Counted from the first letter of the stretch, positions 54,869-63,924 are shown. The stretch is DNA of 64,000 nt from Inquilinus sp042743185 (GCF_042743185.1 NZ_JBHYMS010000001.1:261155-325154), one strand, 5' to 3'. The notes: generated by a model from the letters alone, not told the origin. Numbers and translations are program-made.

Positions 54869-55699
54869 TCACTTCATGCCCGCCAGCATCACGCTGCGGA
54901 CGAAGGTGCGCTGGGTGAACAGGAACAGGACGAGGCTGGGGACGAAGAGGATCACCCCGCCCGTCGCCGTCATGTTCCACTGGGTGAAGAATTCCTGGTT
55001 GAACAGCGTCAGCCCGGTGGTGATCGGCCGCATCTCCGTGCTGCTCACCACCACCAGCGGCCAGAGGAACTCGTTCCACTGGAAGACGAAGGTCAGCAGC
55101 GCCAGGGTGGCCAGAGCGGGCTTCACCTGCGGCAGCACGATCCGCCAGTAGATGCCGATCTCCGAGCAGCCGTCGATGCGCGCCGCGTCGATCAGCTCGC
55201 TCGGGATCGGGCGGATGAACTGGCGCATCAGGAAGATGCCGTAGGCGCTCATCGCGAAGGGCACGATCAGCCCCTGATAGGTGTCGAGCCAACCCATCCG
55301 CGCGGTCAGGACATAGAGCGGGATCATGCGGATGAAGAACGGGATCATCAGCGTCGACAGCACCGCGACGAACAGGACGCGCTTGCCCGGGAACTCCAGC
55401 TTGGCGAAGACGTAGCCGGCGAGCGGGTCGAAGATCAGGTGCAGCAGCGTGATCCCGCCGGCGACGATGATGCTGTTCAGCACGAAACGGGCGAAGGGCG
55501 CCTTCTGCCAGATGTCGACGTAGTTCGTGAACTGCAGCGTCTCGGGCACCAGGATCGGCAGGCCGCTGAAGATGTCGGCATCGCTCTGCAGCGACAGCGA
55601 CAGCATGTAGAGGAAGGGAAAGATGCAGAGCGCCGCCGCCAGCAGCAGCAGGAGATAGGTCGCGGCCGTCCCGACCGGTGTGGTCGCGGCGGCGCTCAA
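54869..55699 (-). CDS. CUT1 ABC sugar permease (MalG type)
   Basis: This 276-residue inner-membrane permease has six predicted helices and the EAA loop SELIDAARIDGCSEIGIYWR-type motif near residue 180, followed by LPQVKPALATLAL. It pairs with the permease encoded just upstream. The start appears to be TTG at 55697-55699, overlapping the stop of that gene (TTGA); no ATG or GTG fits, as the protein otherwise begins inside the first helix. Conserved C-terminal segment FVQRTFVRSVMLAGMK-like (TQRTFVRSVMLAGMK) is typical. Confidence 0.92.
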   Translation of the reverse strand: MSAAATTPVGTAATYLLLLLAAALCIFPFLYMLSLSLQSDADIFSGLPILVPETLQFTNYVDIWQKAPFARFVLNSIIVAGGITLLHLIFDPLAGYVFAKLEFPGKRVLFVAVLSTLMIPFFIRMIPLYVLTARMGWLDTYQGLIVPFAMSAYGIFLMRQFIRPIPSELIDAARIDGCSEIGIYWRIVLPQVKPALATLALLTFVFQWNEFLWPLVVVSSTEMRPITTGLTLFNQEFFTQWNMTATGGVILFVPSLVLFLFTQRTFVRSVMLAGMK

Positions 55700-56631
55700 T
55701 AGCTGATGTCCCGGTTCAGCAGGCGGAACTGGATGAAGGTGACCGCCAGGATCAGCAGGAACATCAGGAACGCCAGCGCCGAGGCGTAGCCGATGTTGAG
55801 CTCGAAGAAGGCCGCCTCGAAGACGTGGAGGCTGAACAGCCGCGTCGCGTCGGCCGGACCGCCTTTGGTGATCAGATAGGCCGGCGCCAGCTCCTGCAAC
55901 TGGGCGATCATGCTGACCACGGCGATGAACAGCGTCGTCGGCGTCAGCAGCGGCCAGGTGACGTACCGGAACCGCTGGCCGGGCGTGGCGCCGTCGATCG
56001 CCGCGGCGTCGTGAAAGTCGGACGGGATCGACTGCAGCGCCGCGAGATAGATCAGCATGGCGTAGCCGACATCCTTCCACACCGCGATGGCGATCAGGGT
56101 CGGCAGCGCGGTCGTGGGATCGGCGAGCCAGTCCTGCGTCGGCAGGCCGATCCCGGCGAGGATCCCGTTCAGGATGCCGGTATAGGGATCGAGGATCGCC
56201 TGCCACATCAGCGCGACGATCACGAAGGAGATGATGTAGGGGAAGAAGATGACCGCCCGGAACACTGCCAACCCAGGCAGCGGCCGGTTGAGCAGCAGCG
56301 CGAGGCCGAGGCCGATGGCGATGCTGGCGACGGTGACCCCGACCGAGAAGGCCAGGGTCACGACGACGGACTGCCGGACCCGGCCGTCCCCGAGCGCCGC
56401 GGCGTAGTTGGCGAGGCCGGCGAAGCGGCTGTCGCCGATCAGCGGCTGGCCGGTGTACAGGCTGGCCCAGAACTCGAGCGCGATCGGATAGAAGAAATAG
56501 ACGGCGAAGTAGAGGATCGCCGGCAGCAGCAGCAGATAGGCCGCGATCGTGTGCCGCGCCCGGCGGCTCAGGCGGCCCCACCGTCGGACCGCCGGCCCGA
56601 ACGCCGCCGCGGCGCTGCCGCCGACCGCCAT
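55696..56631 (-). CDS. CUT1 ABC sugar permease (MalF/UgpA type)
   Basis: This 311-residue membrane protein has six helices (first: IAAYLLLLPAILYFAVYFFY) and the EAA motif region IPSDFHDAAAIDGATPGQRF, then VTWPLLTPTTLFIAV. It forms the translocation pore with the MalG-type partner. It lies 4 bp after the binding-protein gene and overlaps the next gene by 4 bp. No ATPase gene is in this operon or elsewhere in the window for it, so a shared MsmK/UgpC-type ATPase is probably used. Confidence 0.93.
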   Translation of the reverse strand: MAVGGSAAAAFGPAVRRWGRLSRRARHTIAAYLLLLPAILYFAVYFFYPIALEFWASLYTGQPLIGDSRFAGLANYAAALGDGRVRQSVVVTLAFSVGVTVASIAIGLGLALLLNRPLPGLAVFRAVIFFPYIISFVIVALMWQAILDPYTGILNGILAGIGLPTQDWLADPTTALPTLIAIAVWKDVGYAMLIYLAALQSIPSDFHDAAAIDGATPGQRFRYVTWPLLTPTTLFIAVVSMIAQLQELAPAYLITKGGPADATRLFSLHVFEAAFFELNIGYASALAFLMFLLILAVTFIQFRLLNRDISY

Positions 56632-56635
56632 CGGC

Positions 56636-57877
56636 CTACTGGCCCGCCAGCACGGCGTTGGCCTCCGCCGTGAATTTCGGCATCGCCTCGGCCGCCGGCA
56701 CGCCGTTGTAGACGATGTCCTCCAGCGTGCTCTGCAGCAGCTTGTCGATCCGCGCGTGCTTGCCGGTGAGGCGCAGCTCGGCGGTCACATCCTGCGCATA
56801 GGGCAGGCATCGGGCGAAGCTGCCGATGACCGGGTCGGCCTTTACCTCCGGGCTCTCCGCCCAGGATTTGCGCGGCATGGTCATGCCGGCCTCCTTGGTG
56901 GCGGCCAGCTCGGTGTCGAGCGCGACCAGGCGCTTCAGCAAGTCCCAGGCCTCCTTCGGATGCTGGGCCTCTTTTGGGATCATCAGGCTGACCCCGCCGG
57001 CGAAGGTCGCCTGGACCTTGTTCGCCAGCGACGGCGCGACCGCCCAGTTGAGCCCCGGATTGCCGGAGCGGATCGGCTTCACGTCCCACGGGCCGGTGAC
57101 GATCATGGCGACCCGGTTGGCGGTGAAGAGCTTCTGCGGCCCTTCGTAATCCGCGCCGGCGACGGGCTTGGTGGCGACCTTGTCCTTCTGGATCAGGTCG
57201 GCGAGGAACTGGATCGCCCCGATCGCCTCAGGGCTGTCGAGGGAGATCTTGTTCGTCTTCGGATCGTAGTAGCGGACGCCGTTCTGCAGGAACCAGGACC
57301 AGTAGTAGCCGAGGCTGGGGTTGGGCGCGAAGCCGAAGCGCGCCCCCGACGTCGTCGCCTTGGCCACGGCCCGGAACTCCTCCCAGGTCTTGGGCGGCCC
57401 GTCGAAGCCCGCCGCCCTCAGCATGTCGACATTGTAGACGAGCGTGGCGCAGGTCAGGTGGATCTGAACCCCGTAATATTGGTCGCCGAGCTTGTTCCGA
57501 TCCACGGCATAGGGCTGCCAGTCCGCCGGGAAGCCCATCGCCTCGCCATCCGCGGCGACGAAGTCGTTGAGTGGCGTCAGCAAGCCCTGCTGCCCGAACT
57601 CCTGCACCCAGCCGCCGGGCTCGGCGACGAGATCGGGCGGGTTTTTGGCCGAGAAATCCGCGACCAGCTTGGTCCGCATGTCGGGCCACTGGAACTTCTC
57701 CCAGCGCACCGTCCAGCCAGGATGATCGGACTCGAATTTTTTGATCACATCGGCATAGGCCTGATAGGCGTGGCCGGCGTTCCAATAGAGCGTCAGCGTC
57801 TCGGCCCCTGCCCCCCGCGCCAGCAGGACACCCAGCCCTGCGCTGACGACGAGCCCGCCCATCCTCAACCAGCTCAT
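56636..57877 (-). CDS. ABC sugar-binding protein (UgpB/MalE-like)
   Basis: This 413-residue exported protein has a signal peptide (GLVVSAGLGVLLARGAGAE) and the extracellular solute-binding family 1 layout: LTLYWNAGHAYQAYADVIKK, GWTVRWEKFQWPDMRTKLVA, MIVTGPWDV and FAGGVSLMIPKEAQHPKEAW. It captures a sugar, plausibly a sulfated or glycosylated one given the sulfatase in the operon. The ATG at 57877 follows GGGAGGAG. It is the first gene of the operon, downstream of the palindromic operator candidate. Confidence 0.93.
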   Translation of the reverse strand: MSWLRMGGLVVSAGLGVLLARGAGAETLTLYWNAGHAYQAYADVIKKFESDHPGWTVRWEKFQWPDMRTKLVADFSAKNPPDLVAEPGGWVQEFGQQGLLTPLNDFVAADGEAMGFPADWQPYAVDRNKLGDQYYGVQIHLTCATLVYNVDMLRAAGFDGPPKTWEEFRAVAKATTSGARFGFAPNPSLGYYWSWFLQNGVRYYDPKTNKISLDSPEAIGAIQFLADLIQKDKVATKPVAGADYEGPQKLFTANRVAMIVTGPWDVKPIRSGNPGLNWAVAPSLANKVQATFAGGVSLMIPKEAQHPKEAWDLLKRLVALDTELAATKEAGMTMPRKSWAESPEVKADPVIGSFARCLPYAQDVTAELRLTGKHARIDKLLQSTLEDIVYNGVPAAEAMPKFTAEANAVLAGQ

Positions 57878-57926
57878 CGGTCTCCTCCCACGGCAATCCG
57901 CCTTCATGTATGCTGCGACGGGTCTT

Positions 57927-57940
57927 ATTAATCGATTAAT
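57927..57940. promoter_or_regulatory. Perfect palindrome, likely LacI-family operator
   Basis: ATTAATCGATTAAT is a perfect 14-bp palindrome with a central CG, the usual form of LacI-family operators. It lies 50 bp upstream of the binding-protein start in an AT-rich patch of an otherwise GC-rich region. The LacI gene at the end of the same operon is the obvious ligand-responsive repressor. Confidence 0.72.
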
Positions 57941-58156
57941 GTGCAGAATCTCGGGACTCGTCAAGTCGTCGTTGCGCGGCACCTGCGGTCGACACTGGGC
58001 AAGCTTCCGGCACCACTCTGCGGTCCGTGACGCGGCGAGGGCGATCGACGTCGGCGTCGAGGCGCGGTGCCAAGCACCGCACAACTGGTTGCGGATGATC
58101 TGGGCCTGCGGGCGCAAGTGATTGATTTTGTTGGAGCCGGCCTGAAGACGCAAAGC
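57941..58156. other. Intergenic stretch, nothing recognised
   Basis: I see no gene, RNA or repeat in this part. It forms the start of a loose region that runs to about 58950 without a convincing gene. Confidence 0.4.
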
Positions 58157-58193
58157 AAAAGCCCCGGCAACTCGTCGAGTTACCGGGGCTTTT
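58157..58193. terminator. Strong hairpin with flanking A and T runs
   Basis: The sequence is AAAAGCCCCGG ... CCGGGGCTTTT with an almost fully paired interior (one mismatch), so it can act as a rho-independent terminator in either direction. It stands 9 bp before the first copy of a 19-bp repeat. Confidence 0.7.
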
Positions 58194-58202
58194 GGATCGG
58201 AT

Positions 58203-58221
58203 CTGGTTGCGGGGACAGGAT
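58203..58221 (-). repeat. 19-bp repeat resembling an initiator-tRNA 3' end, copy 1
   Basis: CTGGTTGCGGGGACAGGAT is identical to 58349-58367. Its reverse complement, ATCCTGTCCCCGCAACCAG, resembles the T-arm and acceptor end of bacterial initiator tRNA genes including CCA. The rest of a tRNA is not present on the adjoining minus strand. Confidence 0.6.
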
Positions 58222-58306
58222 TTACCGCCTTCGGCGTTGCCTTACGGCTCGCTTCGCGAGCCTGCAGGCCGAACCGACAGGTTCATTCACCGATCCCCAC
58301 AGCCGG

Positions 58307-58348
58307 ACAGCCAAACGCCCCGTCCGAGGGGACGGGGCGCTTGGCTGT
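58307..58348. terminator. Long hairpin adjoining the second repeat
   Basis: ACAGCCAA-A-CGCCCCGTCC, loop GAGG, then GGACGGGGCG-C-TTGGCTGT forms an 18-bp stem with one mismatch. It abuts the second 19-bp repeat directly. A clear T run is lacking, so termination is less certain than for the hairpin at 58157. Confidence 0.6.
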
Positions 58349-58367
58349 CTGGTTGCGGGGACAGGAT
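58349..58367 (-). repeat. 19-bp repeat resembling an initiator-tRNA 3' end, copy 2
   Basis: This is an exact second copy of 58203-58221 at a distance of 146 bp, again directly beside a strong hairpin. The repeat-plus-hairpin unit looks like a tRNA end followed by its terminator, read on the minus strand. Confidence 0.6.
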
Positions 58368-58369
58368 AC

Positions 58370-58950
58370 CACCGATACCCTTACAGACTCGCCGTCAGTT
58401 TGTAGGTACCGAGGAGACTCGTAGATCGCGTACTCTCAATGCGGTCAATCCTCCCTCGAGCAGCTTGGTGAACAGAGCGCGCCGATCCGATATGGAATCA
58501 TCGAATGATGTCCGCGAACCTGGAGGGTCGAGTCAGCCTGACCGGCAGTGAACGCGTCGAAGGCTTCGATATTGGCCGGGTCGACACGTCCCTCGGCGAC
58601 CAGCTCCGCCGCTCTTTCCGTTTCCTGGCCGACCGGCATCAACAAATGCTCGATGGAGATCGGCGCCGTCACGACAATCATGTCCCAAGCCTTTCTGCTT
58701 TCGAGCTCGTGCGGCCAACTGCTCGCATCGAATTCGCCACCGCGGTCCGAAGCGCAATGGAGCCGGTTCTCGAATAATTAGACCGCTGTTGCGAGCGGGG
58801 AACGACGGGCAGCGATTCCTATCCGATACGGCGGCCGCGAGCCGCTCGAACTGAAGCAACAGGTTCGCCCCGAACCGTGATCCACCTCGCCGAACTCATG
58901 CGGTCCTTCGATTCGCATCGTCGAGCGTGAATTTTGCACATCAGTCAGGG
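58370..58950. other. Gene-poor stretch, possibly decayed
   Basis: No gene is convincing here. The best frame is a 78-residue one on the minus strand (58445-58681) beginning MIVVTAP, which recalls the first strand of NmrA/SDR-type NAD(P)-binding proteins, but the glycine-rich loop does not follow. It may be a remnant or chance. Confidence 0.35.
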
Positions 58951-59478
58951 CTATGCCTCACAGGCGCTGCTGATGCGTCGCAGTGCCGCCGTCACTCCCG
59001 AAAGCGAGAAGACATAGGAGGTATGGGTTCCCCGGGCAGAAGTCGCCTGGAAGCGGATCGTATCTCCGGCCCGCATCGCTGCCGTCAGCGCTCGATCGGA
59101 TGAGGGACCATTTGTCCAGGCGGCGTTTCCGTCGGTGAACAGGCGAAAACGGCTCTTGTCGACCTCCGCCCTTACTTCACTGTTCGCCTTGAAAGTGTAG
59201 CCCACCATCAGGCTGGGGACCTCTCTGCTCCGGTCCGCCGGACGATCGGTGACGAGGAGAAATACATCTCCATGCCGGACATCAGCCGGCAAAATCTTGG
59301 TGGGGCGGCTGGCGATGTAGCAGACGGGGTGCCCGTTCTCGAGGAACTGGAACGACAACCAGGCGCCGTCGGTTTCGATGTGCCGAACTTGTTGTGCGTT
59401 GGCAGAGCTCGGGGTGGCTCCGGCGATAGATGCGAGAACGGCCAAAGTGCATGCAAGGGATCGAAGTCGGCGCTTCAT
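58951..59478 (-). CDS. IalB-family (invasion-associated locus B) periplasmic protein
   Basis: This 175-residue exported protein has a signal peptide (TLAVLASIAGATPSSANA) and IalB features: CYIASRPTK, FLLVTDRPADRSREVPSLM, GYTFKANSEVRAEVD, FTDGNAAWT, RALTAAMRAGDTIRFQA, SARGTHTSYVFSLSGVTAAL and a final Ser-Ser-Ala-Cys segment giving a likely disulphide with the first cysteine. IalB was named in Bartonella, where it promotes erythrocyte invasion, but the family is common in free-living alphaproteobacteria with unknown roles. It stands alone; no ribosome site stronger than the average is seen. Confidence 0.82.
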   Translation of the reverse strand: MKRRLRSLACTLAVLASIAGATPSSANAQQVRHIETDGAWLSFQFLENGHPVCYIASRPTKILPADVRHGDVFLLVTDRPADRSREVPSLMVGYTFKANSEVRAEVDKSRFRLFTDGNAAWTNGPSSDRALTAAMRAGDTIRFQATSARGTHTSYVFSLSGVTAALRRISSACEA

Positions 59479-60034
59479 TGAGTAAATCGGTCCTCGTTCA
59501 ACGGGATGGCTTCGTGCATCGGGAGCACGGCAGGATGCGGGCTATGGTGGAGAAGAGACTCGTGCCGGCGACGTCTCCTCAGATCGAGTCCCGCCCGGTC
59601 ACGATCGTCATCGCCGGAACTTGCCTGCCGGGTATCGATTGACGAAAGGCTCCCGTGTCTCGGACACCGCCGCCGTGAGGTCCTCGTCATGCGGAGCTCT
59701 GCTCGTCTCCGCACGCGAACCCGGAGTGATGATGATCGTGATGGTCGTGTCTTCGTTTCGAATGGATCGGCAGGCCTCGTCCACGAACGGCTCGGAATAG
59801 TCGTCGGCCGTCAGCAGGACCGTGACGCCGCCGGCCTGTGAGATATCGGAGACGCCGTCGGGCTCACGCATGATCAGGGCCAGCTCACGGGTCGGCCCCT
59901 TGAGCGAAGCCGCCAGCGAGGATCGAAGAAACGCAGCGTCATCAACTGACAAAACTCGCGTCAGCCGGTGGGGCGTGGATCTACCGGACCGACCGCGCGA
60001 AGCGGTGCCGCCGTCATCGCATCGGCCGCCTGCA
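59479..60034. other. Stretch without a confident gene
   Basis: A minus-strand open frame (59608 to about 60093) covers much of this stretch. It contains LTRVLSVDDAAFLRSSLAAS and GGVTVLLTADDYSEPFVDEA, which look protein-like, but it has no ATG, overlaps the following gene's end in another frame, and no ribosome site is visible. It may be a small unknown gene with a TTG start or a remnant. Confidence 0.35.
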
Positions 60035-60463
60035 TCACCGGACAACGGCAGTTTCGCCTTCTTTGACGGCGTTCGATGCCTGCTTCGCTGCAATGGGCAA
60101 GGTGGCGTCGCTCAGCTTGTCGGCGCAAAGAGAAACGGCCCCGGATATCGGCTTGTCAATGTTGTCGAACTTCGCCCAGGTCCCTTTCCTGATGAAATCG
60201 TCCTGACGCCAGGGGGCCTCGTCCTTCAGGGCTGAGAGCTGCTTCGCGGCGTCAGGCGCTCCCAAGAACCTGTTCATGCAAATCGTCGCTGCCAGCTCCG
60301 CCCGAGCCTGCTCGACCTGTTCATCCATAGCGGCAGGCGTCGCCCAGCCTCCCAAGTTGAAGCCGAGCATGATCGTCAGGACAACGGTTCCCGCGCAAGA
60401 CCCAAGCCAGACCGCCTTTGACGGCTGGTAGTTGCGCCACCAGCTCAGCGCCTTGGTCATCAT
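60035..60463 (-). CDS. Small membrane-anchored protein of unknown function
   Basis: This 142-residue protein has one N-terminal membrane helix (AVWLGSCAGTVVLTIMLGF) followed by a soluble part with two cysteines (TICMNRFLGAP, VSLCADKLSD). Its orientation is probably cytoplasm-in with a periplasmic domain. Two adjacent ATG codons (60463 and 60460) follow GAGGAGG; either may start it. I do not recognise a named family. It is transcribed away from the LysR gene at 60689, with a 225-bp region between them, so LysR control is possible. Confidence 0.72.
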   Translation of the reverse strand: MMTKALSWWRNYQPSKAVWLGSCAGTVVLTIMLGFNLGGWATPAAMDEQVEQARAELAATICMNRFLGAPDAAKQLSALKDEAPWRQDDFIRKGTWAKFDNIDKPISGAVSLCADKLSDATLPIAAKQASNAVKEGETAVVR

Positions 60464-60688
60464 TGGCACCTCCTCTGTTCTTTTGTTGCCGGCCCGACGC
60501 GGCGGATCCGGCCAGAAGCGGTCCATCGCAAGCCCAACCGCACGCGTCGGCCAACTACTCTCGGCAGCGCCGCAACTCTGACCCATGCTTGGCGCACGAT
60601 CAGGTGCACGACAAGTGAAATTCATTGATCAAATGATGCAGGTTTTCTGCTAGATCGATCACGATGCCTCCTGAGAACGGATTGGGTG

Positions 60689-61612
60689 ATGGACATCCGC
60701 TTTGCGCAGACCTTCCTGGAGATCGTGAATTCGGGAAGCTTCGTCAGCGCCGCGGAGAGGCTGAATGTCGCCCAGACGACCGTGGGCGCACGCATCAAGA
60801 TCCTCGAAGGTCAGCTCGGCCAGAAGCTGTTCTCGCGCAGCAAGACGGGCGCCACGTTGACACCAGCTGGCGAGCAGTTCCTGCGGCACGCTCCCAACCT
60901 CGTCGAAGTGTGGCGGAGAGCTTGCGAAGATGTCGCGCGGCCGGCTTCGAGCCGTGCCTCATTGGCCGTGGGGGGCGAGTTCAGCCTGTGGAACCCCCTG
61001 CTTCTGAATTGGCTTCTGAAGATGAGGCAGAGCGCGCCGCACATCGCCATACGCACGGAAATCAGCATCGCCAGCGAGCTATCAAAGCAGGTCTCCGACG
61101 GTGTTCTGCACATCGCGGTCATGTACCAGCTCCCGCAAAGCCCCGGACTGCGGGTGGAGGAGCTTCTCACCGAGAAGCTTGTCTGCGTCACCACGCAGCC
61201 GAACAGTGAGCTCGATCAGACGGATTACGTCTTCGTTGACTGGGGGCCGCGCTTTGCCGCGAGCCATCGGACGAATTTCCCCGACCTCGTCAACCCGGGC
61301 CTGCTCGTCGATTTGGGGCCGCTCGGGCTCAGCTTCATCCTGAAAAACGGCGGCGCCGGATACTTCCGGTCCCGGACCGCCCAACCGTTTCTACGAACCG
61401 GGAAGCTGCGGCGGGTATCCCAGGCGCCGGAATTCACCTATCCCGTCCACGTCGTCTATCACGAGGGGGCTGACCAGGCTCTCTTGGGGCCTGCACTCGC
61501 TGCGCTCCGCGACGTTGCCGCGACGGAATTGGATGAATGGCCGATCGAGACTGAAGCGGAGCCCTCGGGGCGGATGCGGGCCAAGCCCAATCGGCGCGCG
61601 AAGCGGAGATGA
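60689..61612 (+). CDS. LysR-family transcriptional regulator
   Basis: This 307-residue regulator has the LysR N-terminal winged helix-turn-helix (FAQTFLEIVNSGSFVSAAER, AQTTVGARIKILEGQLGQKL, LFSRSKTGATLTPAGEQFL), then an effector-binding domain (about 90-290) and a basic C-terminal tail rich in Arg/Lys. The ATG at 60689 was chosen over the adjoining in-frame GTG. LysR proteins usually control a divergent neighbour; here that is the small membrane protein at 60035. The ligand is unknown. Confidence 0.92.
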   Translation: MDIRFAQTFLEIVNSGSFVSAAERLNVAQTTVGARIKILEGQLGQKLFSRSKTGATLTPAGEQFLRHAPNLVEVWRRACEDVARPASSRASLAVGGEFSLWNPLLLNWLLKMRQSAPHIAIRTEISIASELSKQVSDGVLHIAVMYQLPQSPGLRVEELLTEKLVCVTTQPNSELDQTDYVFVDWGPRFAASHRTNFPDLVNPGLLVDLGPLGLSFILKNGGAGYFRSRTAQPFLRTGKLRRVSQAPEFTYPVHVVYHEGADQALLGPALAALRDVAATELDEWPIETEAEPSGRMRAKPNRRAKRR

Positions 61613-61884
61613 TCGTTTCATCCAGTTCGATTCGTTCGGGACCCGCCTTCTGTCTCGAGGTTGTAGCGCGCATTCCCGCTGCGCGCGGACCGGTGACGTT
61701 CGGCTAGGCCCGGCTCCCGGCCGAATACCAGCGGGAACATTGGCCAATCGCCAGACCCTGCACGTTCGGTATTGGGGACTGGCGCCTTGAACGCTTCCGG
61801 CAACCCTGCTGCCGGCCAAGCCTGCCATCAGGGGCGGAAGCTGGGGTTCTGGCCGAAGGTGTCGAGATCGTCTAAGGCAAAGAA
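61613..61884. other. Intergenic stretch between lysR and clcA, nothing recognised
   Basis: This 272-bp stretch holds no convincing gene or RNA. AAGGCAAAG just before 61885 serves as the ribosome site of the following gene. Confidence 0.4.
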
Positions 61885-63116
61885 ATGCATCGCACATTTT
61901 CACGACATCCGCTGCTCAGGCGCACCCGCTTCTTGTGGGGCTCCCGGCGCGTCTGGCAGCCGCGATTGGTGTTCTGGGTCGGAGCGCTCGCTATCGGCGT
62001 CATCAGCGCCGGCTTTGCGAAAATGGCCGACGAAGCACAGGCATTGTTCGGCGCGGCGGTCGCCGGGAACAGCTGGTGGCGCTTCCTGCCGTTGGTGCTG
62101 ACACCCGCGGGCTTCACCCTTTGCGCCTTCATTGCCTTCCGCTTCTTCCCGGGCTCACAAGGCAGCGGCATCCCGCAGGCGATCGCGGCACGGCACCTGC
62201 GCGATGATGAGGACCGCGGCCGTATCCTGTCCCTGCGGCTCGTTGTCGGAAAAATCCTGCTGACCATCGCCGGCCTGCTTTGCGGTGCTTCCATCGGACG
62301 CGAGGGACCGACCGTGCAGGTCGGCGCTTCCGTCATGCTGGCGGCCGCGCGTTGGGGGGGCATGGCCAAGGCGCGTGGGTTGATCCTGGCGGGGTCGGCC
62401 GCCGGCATCGCGGCGGCTTTCAACACCCCGCTTGCCGGCATCGTCTTCGCTATCGAAGAAATGGGTCGCACCTATGAAGCCCGCACCAACGGTCTGGTGC
62501 TGACGGCGGTGATTTTGGCTGGTCTCGCCTCGCTCGGGCTGCTCGGCAACTACACCTATTTCGGTCTGACGCGGGACACAGTGTCTCTCGCTGATTGGTT
62601 ATTGGTAATCGCCTGCGGCATCGCCGGCGGCACCGTCGGAGCCGGTTTTTCGGCGCTGGCGCTCAAGCTGATGCGCCGGATCCGGCGCTGGAGCGCGCAA
62701 CAACCACTGCCGCGCCTGTTGATCATGGCGCTGGCCTGCGGTGTGGCTGTAGCGGCAATCGGACTTGAATCGGGCGGACAGACCTTCGGCACCGGCTATG
62801 CGCAGGCGCGCAGCGCAGTGGAAGGCACGTATCTGCCGCCTCTGTTCTTCGCGGAAAAATTCCTGGCGAGTCTGCTGTCGATGGTGTCCGGCATTCCGGG
62901 CGGCATCTTCGCGCCGTCCCTGGCTGTGGGCGCGGGACTCGGCAGTGCGCTTGGTCAAATCTTCGGCGCCAGTGCCGGCATTGCTGCGCTGCTCGGCATG
63001 GCGGGATATTTTGCCGGTGTCGTGCAGGCGCCGATGACGGCCTTCGTCATCATCCTGGAATGACCGGCAACCATGACAACGTGATCGCGCTGATGTGCGC
63101 CTCGGTGCTGGGCCAC
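61885..63116 (+). pseudogene. ClC-type chloride channel/antiporter, frameshifted and cut by an IS
   Basis: The open frame (61885-63063, 392 residues) has the ClC hallmarks GSGIP, GREGP with the gating glutamate, and FAIEEM with the proton glutamate, so it descends from a chloride/proton antiporter. It stops at VIILE. One extra A after that GAA would continue the frame as EMTGNHDNVIALMCASVLGH, the normal ClC continuation (GNHDNVIPLM-like), so a single-base deletion is likely near 63059-63061. The continuation then ends at 63116, where the IS6-family inverted repeat begins. The product would lack the last helices and the tyrosine of the ion path, so it is probably not functional. Confidence 0.78.
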
Positions 63117-63924
63117 GGGTTTGTCACGTTCGCGGCCTTGCGGGGCGCTCGCTGGCAGCATAGCGGTTTGCCATGGCCCAACCCTGCTATACCGGCTACC
63201 GCTTTCCATCGGATGTAATCCAGCGTGCGGTCTGGATGTACCTGCGCTTCACCCTGAGCTACCGCGACGTTGAGGACCTCCTCGCCGAACGCGGCATCGA
63301 GGTGTCGTACGAGACGATCCGCCGGTGGGTGGCAACGTTCGGGCCGGCCATTGCACGTCGGCTTCGGGCAGGGCGGCCGACGCCGCATCGGCGCTGGCAC
63401 CTCGACGAGATGTTCGTCCGGATTGGCGGCAAGCCGATGTATCTCTGGCGGGCCGTCGATGCCGAGGGTGAGGTGCTCAAGGTGCTGATTCAGGCGAGGC
63501 GGGACGCGGCTGCCGCCCGCAAGCTAATGCGCAAGCTCCTCCGGAAGCAGGGGATCGCCCCGAACGAGTGGGTCAGCGACAAATGTGCGGCCTACGCCGC
63601 TGCACTTCACGATCTGGGCCTCGGCGCCGCAGTACATCAGGGTCAAGCGGCAAAACAACCGGGCCGAGAGCTCGCACGTCCCGGTTTGCCGACGCGAGCG
63701 CAAGCTCCAACAGTTCAAGTCGCCCGCCGCGGCGCAGCGGTTCCTGTCGATGCACGCCGCGACCTACAACACCTTCAACGTCTGCCGCCACCTCACCACC
63801 GCCCGCACGCACCGTCGCTTTCGCGCCGAGGCGTTCGCGGCATGGCGGGATGCGGCCGGCGTCGCGGCCTGAGCCGGGCGAATGCCGGCCTCATCGCGGC
63901 CACGCTCGACAACGTGACAAATCC
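63117..63924 (+). mobile_element. IS6-family insertion sequence
   Basis: This 808-bp element is bounded by near-identical inverted ends: GGGTTTGTCACGTT at 63117-63130 and AACGTGACAAATCC at 63911-63924 (one difference in 14). It encodes an IS6/IS26-type transposase, broken by a frameshift. The 8-bp flanks TGGGCCAC and ATCTCGCG do not match, so there is no target duplication. It sits in the clcA gene on the left and another gene on the right. Confidence 0.82.
63173..63872 (+). pseudogene. IS6-family transposase, frameshifted
   Basis: The first frame starts at 63173 and matches the IS6 family through FRFTLSYRDVEDLLAERGIE-like sequence (LRFTLSYRDVEDLLAERG), the first catalytic Asp in HLDEMF and the second in WVSDKCAAY. 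Near 63620-63640 the match moves to the next frame (+1), which continues VKRQNNRAESSHVPVCRRER with the catalytic glutamate in NNRAE, then FLSMHAATYNTFNVCRHL, ending at 63872. The catalytic triad is therefore split between frames. IS6 elements are not known to use programmed frameshifting, so this copy is probably inactive. Confidence 0.82.

Noticed and set aside
58203..58290. Complete tRNA gene on the minus strand
   Set aside because: Only the 3' end resembles a tRNA; no anticodon or D arm can be folded from the adjoining sequence.
58445..58681. Short frame starting MIVVTAP, considered as an NAD(P)-binding protein
   Set aside because: Only the first strand resembles the family; the glycine loop and later motifs are missing and the length is far too short.
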